DNA from: Candidatus Hydrothermus pacificus
GTDB lineage: Bacteria; Hydrothermota; Hydrothermia; Hydrothermales; Hydrothermaceae
Length of the DNA stretch: 52,652 bases
NCBI GenBank assembly: GCA_002011615.1
Contig: MTOH01000003.1
Span: 1-52,652, forward strand
Reading direction: 5' to 3'
Shown here: piece after piece, positions 16,372-24,149 of the stretch
Layout of the letters: every line of letters starts with the position of its first letter
Numbering within the stretch: position 1 is the stretch's first letter
Position numbers and translations under genes: made by a program
The notes under the pieces: model-generated
Database searches by the model: none
What the model saw: the letters and a program-made list of their open reading frames with translations, nothing else
What the model was told of the DNA's origin: nothing

Positions 16372-17186
16372 CTTATCTCAAATTCCACAAGTTTTTTATC
16401 TTTTAAAACAAAAAGTTTGTTTCCCTTTTTATATATTTCTGAAATAAAGCCTTCTCCTAAATCATCTTCAAAAACCTGATTTCCTTTTAAATCAAAGACC
16501 TTTATAAAACTTTCCTCTTTATATAAAATTCCTGTATAAACAAATTTCTTTCCCGCATAAAGGGATGTTATAGAGCCTTTAATTTTTATTTTTTTATAAA
16601 AATCCCCTTTTACATCATAAATATAAATTTCGTTTTTTGTAGAATAGGTAACAATGTTTTCTGAAACAGAAATCTTTCTTATGTAAGAAGGGGAAGGTAA
16701 AAACTTTTTAAAAGATTTTCCCTCAATCCATATTTTGCGAGGTGATATTTTTAAAACTCCTTCATTCAGATAATAAAAATCAATCAAACCCTTATAAAAT
16801 TTCTTATAATTCTCAGCCAGAACCAAAACACCATCTTCAACTCTTGCAATAAATTTATCTCCTGAAAAATGCCCTCCTGAAAAGAAGTTTATATTAAAGG
16901 ATTTTAAAAATTTACCGTTTTTATAAAAATTGAGAATGCCCTTTTTGATTCCCGCAATGTATCTTAAATCATCTGAAAAATAAAAACCCGTTTCACCCTT
17001 TGTGTTAACTGAAAAGATTTTTTCATTCTCTTTGAATATATCAAGACTTAAAACAGAAAATTCAAACCCCTTTCCCTGCACCACGGGAGTGTAATAAAAG
17101 GCAGGGTTTTTAAGGGGTATTGCATTTTCGGGGACTTCTGAAATCCTGAGAAGGTTTAAAGAAAAAGAAATTATAAACAAAATCAT
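16368..17186 (-). CDS. Predicted secreted beta-propeller-like protein, function unknown
   Basis: 272 residues starting with a hydrophobic signal-like segment (ILFIISFSLNLL). The rest is a run of short beta strands with repeated patterns such as IYIYDVKGDFYKKIKIKG and IKVFDLKGNQVFEDDL, suggesting propeller blades. I do not recognise the family. It is the first gene of the operon that continues with the M23-like and DUF72 genes and starts from a leaderless promoter whose -35 lies inside the last codons of hemE. Confidence 0.6.
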   Translation of the reverse strand: MILFIISFSLNLLRISEVPENAIPLKNPAFYYTPVVQGKGFEFSVLSLDIFKENEKIFSVNTKGETGFYFSDDLRYIAGIKKGILNFYKNGKFLKSFNINFFSGGHFSGDKFIARVEDGVLVLAENYKKFYKGLIDFYYLNEGVLKISPRKIWIEGKSFKKFLPSPSYIRKISVSENIVTYSTKNEIYIYDVKGDFYKKIKIKGSITSLYAGKKFVYTGILYKEESFIKVFDLKGNQVFEDDLGEGFISEIYKKGNKLFVLKDKKLVEFEIR

Positions 17187-17192
17187 AATTTA

Positions 17193-17222
17193 ATTATATA
17201 AATTTTAAAAATTAAAAATCAA
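17193..17222 (-). promoter_or_regulatory. Leaderless promoter of the propeller/M23/DUF72 operon
   Basis: Minus strand TTGATT (17222-17217), 18 bases, TATAAT (17198-17193), then six bases to ATG at 17186. The -35 overlaps the hemE stop codon, so this operon starts inside the end of its upstream neighbour. Confidence 0.75.
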
Positions 17223-18205
17223 ATTTGCCATGTGTGAACTTCCTGAATGATTTTTTTTAAATTATCAATAGGGGTTCCGGGCAATATTCCGTGTCCGAGA
17301 TTAAATATAAATCCGTTAATTCCTCTCCTTACATCTTTTATTTTATCAAGTTCCTTTTTTATCATATCAAAATTTGAAAACAGAATTGCGGGGTCTAAAT
17401 TTCCCTGAACCGCATGTTCTTTACCGAGAAAATCAATTGCAAAATGAAGCGGAACTCTCCAGTCAACCCCTATTACCTCACAGGAATATCCATTAATTAT
17501 GGTTATAAGATGGGTGCTTGCAACAGAGAAATAAATTCTTATTTTACCCTCAATAGATTTAAAGATTTTCTGTGTGTAAGGGAAAATCATTTTTGAATAG
17601 ACCTCTGTGGATAAAGCACCTGCCCATGAATCAAAGAGCATCAAAGCATCACATCCTGAATCGGCCTGAAATTTCAGAAATTCAGCAATCCCATGAGATA
17701 TTTTTTCCATTAAATCATGCCATTCCAATGATTTTTTATAAATGAACTTTCTTGTTTCAGGGAAATCCCTCTGGAATCTACCTTCAATTAAATAAGACAG
17801 AAGGGTAAAGGGCGCTGATGTGAAACCTATTAAAGGAACATCAAGTTCTTTTTTGAGGATTTCTATCTCCTTTTTTAAAAAATTAAAAGGCATTAATGAA
17901 AAACTTTCTATTTTTTTATCTTTAACAAAAGGACCTTCTCCTTTTCCCCATTCAAAATCAATACCAAATCCCCAGAGAATAACAAGCAGGTCAGAAAAAA
18001 GAATCGCTGCATCAAGGTCAAGATATTTGAAGGGCATAAGGGTTATTTTTGCTGAAAGTTCAGGATTTTTAACAAGTTCCCTCATGGAATACTTTTTCCT
18101 CAATTCAAGATATTCCGGGATATATCTCCCGGCCTGTCTCATAAACCATACAGGGACCCTGTCAGGTTTTTCCCTCAAACACGCTTTTATAAAATCTTTT
18201 TTCAT
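17219..18205 (-). CDS. hemE: Uroporphyrinogen decarboxylase
   Basis: 328 residues; decarboxylates uroporphyrinogen III to coproporphyrinogen III in the cytoplasm. The N-terminal RVPVWFMRQAGRYIPEY substrate-binding motif, FSDLLVILWGFGIDFEWG, the FDSWAG segment and the C-terminal NLGHGILPGTP match the family. No other haem biosynthesis gene is in the window. The start overlaps the stop of a CopD-like membrane protein gene (ATGA), so the two are co-translated. Confidence 0.95.
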   Translation of the reverse strand: MKKDFIKACLREKPDRVPVWFMRQAGRYIPEYLELRKKYSMRELVKNPELSAKITLMPFKYLDLDAAILFSDLLVILWGFGIDFEWGKGEGPFVKDKKIESFSLMPFNFLKKEIEILKKELDVPLIGFTSAPFTLLSYLIEGRFQRDFPETRKFIYKKSLEWHDLMEKISHGIAEFLKFQADSGCDALMLFDSWAGALSTEVYSKMIFPYTQKIFKSIEGKIRIYFSVASTHLITIINGYSCEVIGVDWRVPLHFAIDFLGKEHAVQGNLDPAILFSNFDMIKKELDKIKDVRRGINGFIFNLGHGILPGTPIDNLKKIIQEVHTWQI

Positions 18206-18639
18206 CTAACAAACCTCATTGAAAAATAAATTATAAGAAGTGCAATTAAAAGGTTAAGCCTTGCTACAAGCATTGTGAGTTTAAAATAAAAGGCAGGTGG
18301 ATTTTCTTTTGCAGCTCTGGATGCTATGTAAAAGTCATGAAGAGCCTTTAAAGGTAAAAGAATACCAAAAAGGACTAATTTTATAACCATATCAGTATCA
18401 ACACCACCCCATCGGTATATTAAAAGAAGCGTTCCTGTAAGCACTAATAAAAATACAGAAATCCATGTGCCAACCCTGAAGGTTCTGCCCAGTGCCCTGA
18501 AACCCGGAACAAGCGAAGCACTTTTATAAACATGCCTCATGCTCATCCCAAAAGAGATAAACAAAAGGTTTCCTCCCACCCAGTAAAGGGCAGATAAAAG
18601 ATGAAGGTATATTAAAATCTGTTCAACTGCTTCTGGCAT
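18202..18639 (-). CDS. CopD/HemJ-like four-helix membrane protein
   Basis: 145 residues, four membrane helices. The N-terminal YLHLLSALYWVGGNLLF contains the His and W-x-G pattern shared by CopD-domain proteins and the protoporphyrinogen oxidase HemJ. A second candidate haem ligand occurs in LKALHDFYIA. It is translationally coupled to hemE, which makes a role in haem metabolism or haem-protein electron transfer plausible, but the sequence is not a textbook HemJ. The alternative is a copper-resistance-type CopD domain of unknown role. Confidence 0.65.
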   Translation of the reverse strand: MPEAVEQILIYLHLLSALYWVGGNLLFISFGMSMRHVYKSASLVPGFRALGRTFRVGTWISVFLLVLTGTLLLIYRWGGVDTDMVIKLVLFGILLPLKALHDFYIASRAAKENPPAFYFKLTMLVARLNLLIALLIIYFSMRFVR

Positions 18640-18649
18640 AAAGATTTCA

Positions 18650-18679
18650 ATTATAAAGACTTGTCATAAAAAGTAACAA
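18650..18679 (-). promoter_or_regulatory. Promoter of the CopD-like/hemE operon (very short leader)
   Basis: Minus strand TTGTTA (18679-18674), 18 bases, TATAAT (18655-18650), then ten bases to ATG at 18639. The leader would be only about three or four bases, too short for a Shine-Dalgarno site. Confidence 0.65.
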
Positions 18680-18710
18680 ATTTATCCCTTTAATATTTTT
18701 TCTATCTTAT

Positions 18711-19427
18711 TCAGTCACCTCTTCTCCATAAAACTATTCCGTATATTCCCATTAAAAAACCGAGAAATCCAAAAGCGCCGTAGGAAAGGGATAAACTCTT
18801 AAGGGCAAGAAAGGGAACCAGGATAAATTCAAGGATTCCAAGGACATAGAAAAAGGGAGCAACAAGACCTGATATAAAAAATCCCACACCTGTTGCGTAT
18901 CCCCAGTAAAGGGTGGCAAGATGTCCAACAGTTTTCCATCCAGCAACATAACCGCTTATAACATAGAATATTGCCATACCCGCCATTATAACTCCCCAGA
19001 GAATGCCTATTCTTGAAGCAATGGGGTATTTAACAGAAAGTCTTTTCCTTTTTCTCCCGTAAGCATATCCATAAATTACATTAAATGCAATTATGGAAAG
19101 GATTATCAAAATCAGAATTATAAAAATAAAGGGAAGTTTGAAGACATACACAGAAAGGAAAAACGCAAGTGCAACTATAAACCAGGATATAAAGGAAAGC
19201 AAAAAGCCCGATACATGTATTGTGCAGAGGAAAAATGCAAGGGGAAGGGTCTCAAACCACAAGAGATATCTTTCTGTTATTAAGGTAATCAGGGTATTGA
19301 TTGCAATGTAAAATCCAAAGACAATCATGTATATTGCAAACCCCTTGATTTCTCTTTTACCTCTTTCAGCAAGCATCTTAAGCAAATCCACAACTTCCAT
19401 CACCTCTTTTATTTCTTTTTTCTCCAT
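18711..19427 (-). CDS. Multi-spanning membrane protein of unknown function
   Basis: 238 residues. An N-terminal amphipathic helix (MEKKEIKEVMEVVDLLKMLAERGKR split by charge) precedes about seven membrane helices. I do not recognise the family. It starts one base after the stop of a small winged-helix regulator and shares an operon with a predicted outer-membrane barrel. Regulator plus membrane-protein pairs of this shape often act together in envelope stress or signalling, which is only a suggestion here. Confidence 0.7.
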   Translation of the reverse strand: MEKKEIKEVMEVVDLLKMLAERGKREIKGFAIYMIVFGFYIAINTLITLITERYLLWFETLPLAFFLCTIHVSGFLLSFISWFIVALAFFLSVYVFKLPFIFIILILIILSIIAFNVIYGYAYGRKRKRLSVKYPIASRIGILWGVIMAGMAIFYVISGYVAGWKTVGHLATLYWGYATGVGFFISGLVAPFFYVLGILEFILVPFLALKSLSLSYGAFGFLGFLMGIYGIVLWRRGD

Positions 19428-19428
19428 T

Positions 19429-19725
19429 TTAACTTCCTATGTTTTTTAAAATTTCTTTTAAATTTTCAAGATACCCTGAAAGTTTTTTCCTCCTCTCCTT
19501 TGTCAATTTATAAAAGGTTCTCGGTCTTCTACCAACAAAGGTTTTCCTTACACTTATATATTTTTTCTCTTCAAGGGTTCTTAAATGGGATGCAAGGTTC
19601 CCCTCTGTTGCACCCGTAAATTCTTTAAGACTGTTAAAATCGGATTCTTCATTCTGGAGAAGATAAATTAAAATTGCAAATCGTGTTTTTTCATGAATTA
19701 CAGGGTCAAGGTTTTTAAACTCCAT
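19429..19725 (-). CDS. Winged-helix transcriptional regulator (HTH_34-like)
   Basis: 98 residues forming one winged-helix domain: helix-turn-helix around FNSLKEFTGATEGNLASHLRTLEEKKYI (split, about 30-57), then the wing VRKTFVGRRPRTFYKLT and a C-terminal helix for dimer formation. This matches the small ArsR/MarR-like regulators of the HTH_34 type. No ligand or metal site is seen. Encoded two bases after a barrel protein and directly before a membrane protein. A 16-bp palindrome upstream of the operon (20420-20435) is a possible binding site. Confidence 0.85.
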   Translation of the reverse strand: MEFKNLDPVIHEKTRFAILIYLLQNEESDFNSLKEFTGATEGNLASHLRTLEEKKYISVRKTFVGRRPRTFYKLTKERRKKLSGYLENLKEILKNIGS

Positions 19726-19727
19726 TT

Positions 19728-20378
19728 CTACTCCTCTTCTCTTTTAAATGCACCGAATGTAAAGTTAAAGTTAAAATAAAAACCAGAAGGTGTAAAATCA
19801 GGATGAGAAAGAACCCTGTAGCCACCGTTGAGTTTCCATGAGGAGGAAAAAGAATGAGAATAACCCGCTCTCAGTAAAATCCCAGTGAACTTTTTAACGG
19901 GAATAAATATGTTCAGGGAAGGAGAAACCGTAATACCACTTATGCTGATTTCAGAAATCCTTGCAGGATTTTCAAGCAGAGAATCAAAAGGAATATCACC
20001 GCTTTCTGGTATTAATTTTATGCTTATTCCAGAACCACCGAGCCCCAGAGAAGGAGCAAGAAAAAAGAACTTTGTGTGTAAGACAATATACCCTATATCA
20101 AAAAATCCGCTTCCATATGAAAATTCAAGGGTCAAATCTTCTGAAGATGAACTTGAAGATGCGCCAAATCCTCCTCCGCCTAACAGAAGATTTTCAATAA
20201 CAGCCCATCCTGCTCCACCCCATCCATAAGAGATATCCTTTACCTTAGAAATTTCGTGAGCTTCTAAGGATTTATTCAGTTCGCTTACCCGAGGCATTAT
20301 GCCCCACACTCCAAATCCACCAGTCCCCCCGCTGAGGGAGACTTTTAGAACCAGCACATATATGATTGCACCAATCAT
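19728..20378 (-). CDS. Predicted outer-membrane beta-barrel protein
   Basis: 216 residues with a signal-like N-terminus, Gly/Ser-rich loops (GGGGFGASSSSSSEDLTLEF) and alternating amphipathic strands ending FYFNFNFTFGAFKREEE. The strand pattern and the aromatic penultimate strand fit an outer-membrane barrel, though the last residue is not the usual Phe. No specific family recognised. First gene of the operon with the winged-helix regulator and membrane protein; ribosome site GGAGGTG. Confidence 0.6.
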   Translation of the reverse strand: MIGAIIYVLVLKVSLSGGTGGFGVWGIMPRVSELNKSLEAHEISKVKDISYGWGGAGWAVIENLLLGGGGFGASSSSSSEDLTLEFSYGSGFFDIGYIVLHTKFFFLAPSLGLGGSGISIKLIPESGDIPFDSLLENPARISEISISGITVSPSLNIFIPVKKFTGILLRAGYSHSFSSSWKLNGGYRVLSHPDFTPSGFYFNFNFTFGAFKREEE

Positions 20379-20419
20379 TTTTCACCTCCTGCCCCGACAG
20401 AGTCGTGGCTGTTAATGGT

Positions 20420-20435
20420 AAACAATTTATTGTTT
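20420..20435. promoter_or_regulatory. 16-bp palindrome upstream of the regulator operon
   Basis: AAACAAT-tt-ATTGTTT is a perfect 7-bp inverted repeat about 42 bases before the barrel gene start. On the minus strand it partly overlaps TATAAA (20438-20433), a possible -10. It may be the operator of the winged-helix regulator in the same operon (autoregulation), which is inferred from position only. Confidence 0.4.
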
Positions 20436-20451
20436 ATAATTTTTAAATTTT

Positions 20452-20805
20452 TTATTCCCATTTTCGCACACAATTGCAAAACCCATGATAATTTGCACAT
20501 ACACCTCCCATCATGGATATAAACCCCCAGAAAAGAGGACCACCAACAATATGGGAAAAAACAGGCTTGAAACTGGGCAGAAGATATACGCCCCATGTAA
20601 TCAAAAAAGCTCCCAGTATTATACAGGTATGACCAAAGATAACAAGGGCAGCTCTTCCTCCACGCCATCCTAAATAAACAAGTGATGCCCCGATTAAAAA
20701 AGGGATGAACGAAGAACCAGGATTTTTTGTACTCATAAGTGATATAACCCCCAGAATAAAAAGCACCATACCCGAGATAAAGGCAACCGGTCTTTTTGGT
20801 TTCAT
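20452..20805 (-). CDS. Small membrane protein, function unknown
   Basis: 117 residues with four short hydrophobic segments (about 8-25, 32-48, 53-76, 88-103) and a Cys-containing C-terminus (GGVCANYHGFCNCVRKWE). A good AAGGAGGAAAG site precedes the ATG. It lies 22 bases downstream of the CPBP protease gene and is probably co-transcribed with it. Family not recognised. Confidence 0.65.
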   Translation of the reverse strand: MKPKRPVAFISGMVLFILGVISLMSTKNPGSSFIPFLIGASLVYLGWRGGRAALVIFGHTCIILGAFLITWGVYLLPSFKPVFSHIVGGPLFWGFISMMGGVCANYHGFCNCVRKWE

Positions 20806-20827
20806 ATTCTTTCCTCCTTTTTAAAGT

Positions 20828-21619
20828 TTAAATAAATTTAATGTCAATAAATTTTTTACCCTGTAACAATTTTTCCTTTGTGAGTTTCATTTTTCCCTTT
20901 CTCATATATATTGTTAAAACAACAGTTATAGCAATTGTCACCAGTCTAAAAACATTTGCCACTTTACCTCCCATTACATTTTCACCTGCAGAAAAAACAA
21001 TCCACCATAAATTCATAAATAAATGTATGCCAATCGGAACCCAGAGATTTTTGTCCCACTCTATAAATAACCATGAGAACCAGGCCCCTCCTGTAAAAGT
21101 GATAAAAAATATTATCAATGCACCGGTAATATTCTGACTCTGATAAAAATGCCCTATCGCAAAAAAAATAGAACTTATAGCCACTGCTGGCACAAATCCC
21201 CATCCTGCTTTTCTGTAAAGGTATCCAAATAAAAAACCTCTGAAAAGAATTTCCTCCATAAAAGCAGGAAACAGGGCACCCATTAAGATTTCTCTAAAAG
21301 AAAACACAGGATTTCCAAATAAAACAAAGTACCCTATTAACATTGGTAAAGTTGAGAAAAATGAAAAAGAAATACCTTTTATTAATCTGCAATCTAAACC
21401 AAGTTCTCTCAAAAAGATTTTTATATTAAATCCATGAAATAGAACCATGGCTATAAATACAGGAATTAACCAGGTTATATAGCGAACAAAGTTAAGAATC
21501 AGAGGATTAAAATTTTTAAGAATACTACCGTAAAAAATGAAAATAACTTTATAAGAATACATTGAAACCCCAAAGGCTAAAATGGTAATTATAGAAACTT
21601 TTAAAGAATTAAATTTCAT
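20828..21619 (-). CDS. CPBP family intramembrane metalloprotease
   Basis: 263 residues, about eight membrane helices. The three CPBP (Abi/CAAX protease-like) motifs are present: FMEEILFRGFLFG (EExxxR), SIFFAIGH (FxxxH) and HLFMNL (HxxxN). Members cleave prenylated or membrane peptides, or act in bacteriocin self-immunity; the substrate here is unknown. It has a ribosome site GGGAGG and a promoter at 21692-21721 with a leader of about 65 bases. Confidence 0.9.
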   Translation of the reverse strand: MKFNSLKVSIITILAFGVSMYSYKVIFIFYGSILKNFNPLILNFVRYITWLIPVFIAMVLFHGFNIKIFLRELGLDCRLIKGISFSFFSTLPMLIGYFVLFGNPVFSFREILMGALFPAFMEEILFRGFLFGYLYRKAGWGFVPAVAISSIFFAIGHFYQSQNITGALIIFFITFTGGAWFSWLFIEWDKNLWVPIGIHLFMNLWWIVFSAGENVMGGKVANVFRLVTIAITVVLTIYMRKGKMKLTKEKLLQGKKFIDIKFI

Positions 21620-21691
21620 ATATCCTCCCTTTTAAAGTTTGCAAATACAAGATACAGTTTTATATTTTTCATAATTAACTTTGAAATAAAA

Positions 21692-21721
21692 AGTATAATG
21701 TATTTAAAAGTAATTTGTCAA
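21692..21721 (-). promoter_or_regulatory. Sigma70-type promoter of the CPBP protease gene
   Basis: Minus strand TTGACA (21721-21716), 18 bases, TATACT (21697-21692). It gives a leader of about 65 bases ending in a GGGAGG ribosome site, so it is of the led class. Confidence 0.65.
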
Positions 21722-21833
21722 GTAGAAAGCAAAAAATTGTCCTGCTTTTTTCAATATAAAATTCATCCACCTTCTTGCCTCTTTCCTTTAAATTTCTGTA
21801 AAACCTTGCGGAATTTAAGAACACGGTATTAAT

Positions 21834-21863
21834 TTGATATCACTCTTTTCTTTTCTTTATAAT
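21834..21863 (+). promoter_or_regulatory. Leaderless promoter of the formate dehydrogenase operon
   Basis: TTGATA (21834-21839), 18 bases, TATAAT (21858-21863), then seven bases to ATG at 21871. The transcription start should fall on or next to the A of the start codon. Confidence 0.75.
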
Positions 21864-21870
21864 TTCCCTT

Positions 21871-22473
21871 ATGAATTTTCTTGCAATCTCAATTCTTGCG
21901 GGTTCTCTGTGGGGAGCAGGTGAGGTTTTGATATGGAATCTCCTGAAAATCGCAAATGTGGGAATGAAATCCCCTTTTGTTTTTGCCTACGGGATTTTTA
22001 TTCTCGCAGTTTCAAGAATGCTCTATAACAAAAAGGGGCTTTCGGTTTTAACAGGATTGATTGCAGTTTCCTTTAAATTCCTGCACTCACCGATTTTCCC
22101 ATGCCAGTTTATCGCGGTAATGATAGAAGCCCTTTCCTTTGAAGCAGGATTTTTATTAATACCTTATTTTAAAAGTATTTTAATACCCTTATTTGCAACA
22201 TATTTGAGTTATGCAGGATTTGCTCTGTCAGCAGTTTATATTTTAAGGATTTCAGGATGGGTTAAAAGGGGAATTTCGGGTATAAACCATTATATTTTTG
22301 TAAACGGTTCAATTGCCTTTCTCCTTTCAATCCTTGCCTTTAACCTGGCATTAATTCTTGCAAAAAAACTTTCAGAAAGAGAATTTAAGACACTTGCGTT
22401 TTTTTATAAAAGATACGGAGTTATTTTTTCAATTTTATTTTTTATAACTGCATGGCTTCTGGTAAATATTTAA
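21871..22473 (+). CDS. Membrane protein upstream of formate dehydrogenase genes, function unknown
   Basis: 200 residues, about six membrane helices, with IPCQFIAVMIEALSFE-like polar positions in the middle. The shape resembles S-components of ECF transporters or similar small transport proteins, but I cannot name the family. Its 3' end overlaps the start of the NuoEF-type gene by 22 bases, so it is part of that operon. It may supply a cofactor or substrate for the formate dehydrogenase, which is inferred from context only. Confidence 0.65.
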   Translation: MNFLAISILAGSLWGAGEVLIWNLLKIANVGMKSPFVFAYGIFILAVSRMLYNKKGLSVLTGLIAVSFKFLHSPIFPCQFIAVMIEALSFEAGFLLIPYFKSILIPLFATYLSYAGFALSAVYILRISGWVKRGISGINHYIFVNGSIAFLLSILAFNLALILAKKLSEREFKTLAFFYKRYGVIFSILFFITAWLLVNI

Positions 22474-24149
22474 TAAACAGAATACACAAAGAAAAAGGAT
22501 TTGTATCAAAGAAAAAGGCAGAAAAAATAGCAGGGGAAGAAAAAAAGACCTTTTCCAGCCTCTACGAATTTCTTTCCTTTTATACACTTTTTAAAACAAA
22601 AGAAAAAGCCAAACACACTGTAAGGGTTTGTAAAAATCTTTCCTGTCATGTGGATAATGGAAATAAAATTCTGGAGAAATTAAAGGAGACCCTTGGAGTT
22701 GACCCTAGAGAGAGAACTCCTGATGGTGAATTTGCTCTTGAGGAAACCAGTTGCCTTGGAGCATGTGCCCTATCCCCTGCCTTAATGATAGATGAAATAA
22801 CTTTCGCCAATGTAACACCAGATATGATTCCTCTATTGATCAAAGAGTTTAAAAAACAAAAAATAAAGCCCTTAAAAATACCCATCTCTGCTCCTTATGG
22901 AAAGTTTCTTTTAAGGAATGTTTATGAAATAGACCCCTTTGATATTGAAGAATATATCAAAAAAGGCGGATATCAGGCTCTTAAAAAGGCTCTGGAAAGG
23001 AAAGATTCTTTTATAATAGAGGAAATAAAAAATTCGGGTCTTAGAGGACGGGGAGGAGCAGGATTTCCAACCGGACTTAAATGGGAATTTGTAAAAAAGG
23101 AGAAGGAAAAACCAAAATTTGTGATATGCAATGCAGATGAGGGAGAACCCGGAACCTTTAAGGATAGAATTCTCATTGAAAATGACCCCTATTCAGTGAT
23201 TGAGGGTATGATAATAGCAGGGTTTGCAATCGGAGCAGAAAAAGGTATCATTTATATAAGGGGGGAATATGAGATGGGTTTCAGGATTCTTGAAAATGCG
23301 ATTAACCAGGCGCGGGAAAAGGGTTTTCTCGGTGAAAACATCTCAGGGAGTGATTTTTGCTTTGACATAGAAATTGTAAAGGGAGCAGGAAGTTATGTAT
23401 GCGGTGAGGAAACCGCACTTATTGAATCTGTTGAAGGGAAAAGGGGTGAACCGAGAAAAAAACCGCCCTATCCTTCAAACAAAGGTCTTTATGGAAAACC
23501 AACTCTTATAAACAATGTTGAAACCCTTGCAAATGTTCCTCTTATTTTATTAAAGGGCTCAGAATGGTTTAATAAGAGGGGAACAGTGTTGTTAAGCCTT
23601 TCCTGTGATTTTAACTGGAAGGGGGTATGTGAAATTCCTCTTGGAACATCCCTTGAGTATGTTGTAAATGAAATCGGGAAGGGAATAAAAGACGGAAAAT
23701 TAAAATTTTTGATTTTAGGAGGTGTTTCAGGAAATATCATTCTCCCTCACGATGTAGATGTAAAATTGGACTACGAGGATTTATACGGAATCAACAAATC
23801 TTTGGGTTCAGGTGCAATAATTGCCCTCAATGAAAAAAGATGTTCTGTGGATGTTGCAAAAAACATAATTGAGTTTTTTAGACACGAAAGTTGTGGTAAA
23901 TGTATTCCCTGCATGAGAGGAACCGAGGAATCTGCAAGAATAATAAGGGATATATGGGAAGGAAACGGAATTCAGAGAGATATAGAACTTCTTTTTGAAA
24001 TTGCAGAAACCATGGAACTTTCTTCCTTCTGCCCTCTTGGTCAAACCGCATTAAAGGTGATTAAGGAATTAATTCTGGAATTTAGAGAAGAATGGGATAC
24101 TCATATAAAAGAAAAGGTTTGTCCTCTGGGAGTGTGTGGGAATGAATAA
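22452..24149 (+). CDS. NADH-binding NuoE-NuoF fusion subunit of soluble formate dehydrogenase (or hydrogenase)
   Basis: 565 residues. About 40-140: a NuoE-like thioredoxin-fold [2Fe-2S] domain with CKNLSC and CLGAC supplying four Cys. About 150-480: the NuoF domain with FMN/NADH motifs GRGGAGFPTGLKW and GAGSYVCGEETALIESVEG. About 470-560: the [4Fe-4S] site CGKCIPC...CPLG. Such fusions serve as diaphorase subunits of NAD-dependent formate dehydrogenases and [FeFe]-hydrogenases. The partner encoded next, overlapping by 14 bases, is a formate dehydrogenase catalytic subunit, so formate oxidation with NAD+ (or the reverse) is the likely role. No C-terminal 2x[4Fe-4S] ferredoxin extension of the HydB type is seen. 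Confidence 0.9.
   Translation: MASGKYLINRIHKEKGFVSKKKAEKIAGEEKKTFSSLYEFLSFYTLFKTKEKAKHTVRVCKNLSCHVDNGNKILEKLKETLGVDPRERTPDGEFALEETSCLGACALSPALMIDEITFANVTPDMIPLLIKEFKKQKIKPLKIPISAPYGKFLLRNVYEIDPFDIEEYIKKGGYQALKKALERKDSFIIEEIKNSGLRGRGGAGFPTGLKWEFVKKEKEKPKFVICNADEGEPGTFKDRILIENDPYSVIEGMIIAGFAIGAEKGIIYIRGEYEMGFRILENAINQAREKGFLGENISGSDFCFDIEIVKGAGSYVCGEETALIESVEGKRGEPRKKPPYPSNKGLYGKPTLINNVETLANVPLILLKGSEWFNKRGTVLLSLSCDFNWKGVCEIPLGTSLEYVVNEIGKGIKDGKLKFLILGGVSGNIILPHDVDVKLDYEDLYGINKSLGSGAIIALNEKRCSVDVAKNIIEFFRHESCGKCIPCMRGTEESARIIRDIWEGNGIQRDIELLFEIAETMELSSFCPLGQTALKVIKELILEFREEWDTHIKEKVCPLGVCGNE

Noticed and set aside
20375-20668. Overlapping 97-residue minus-strand frame
   Set aside because: Overlaps a better-supported membrane protein in another frame and has no family features.
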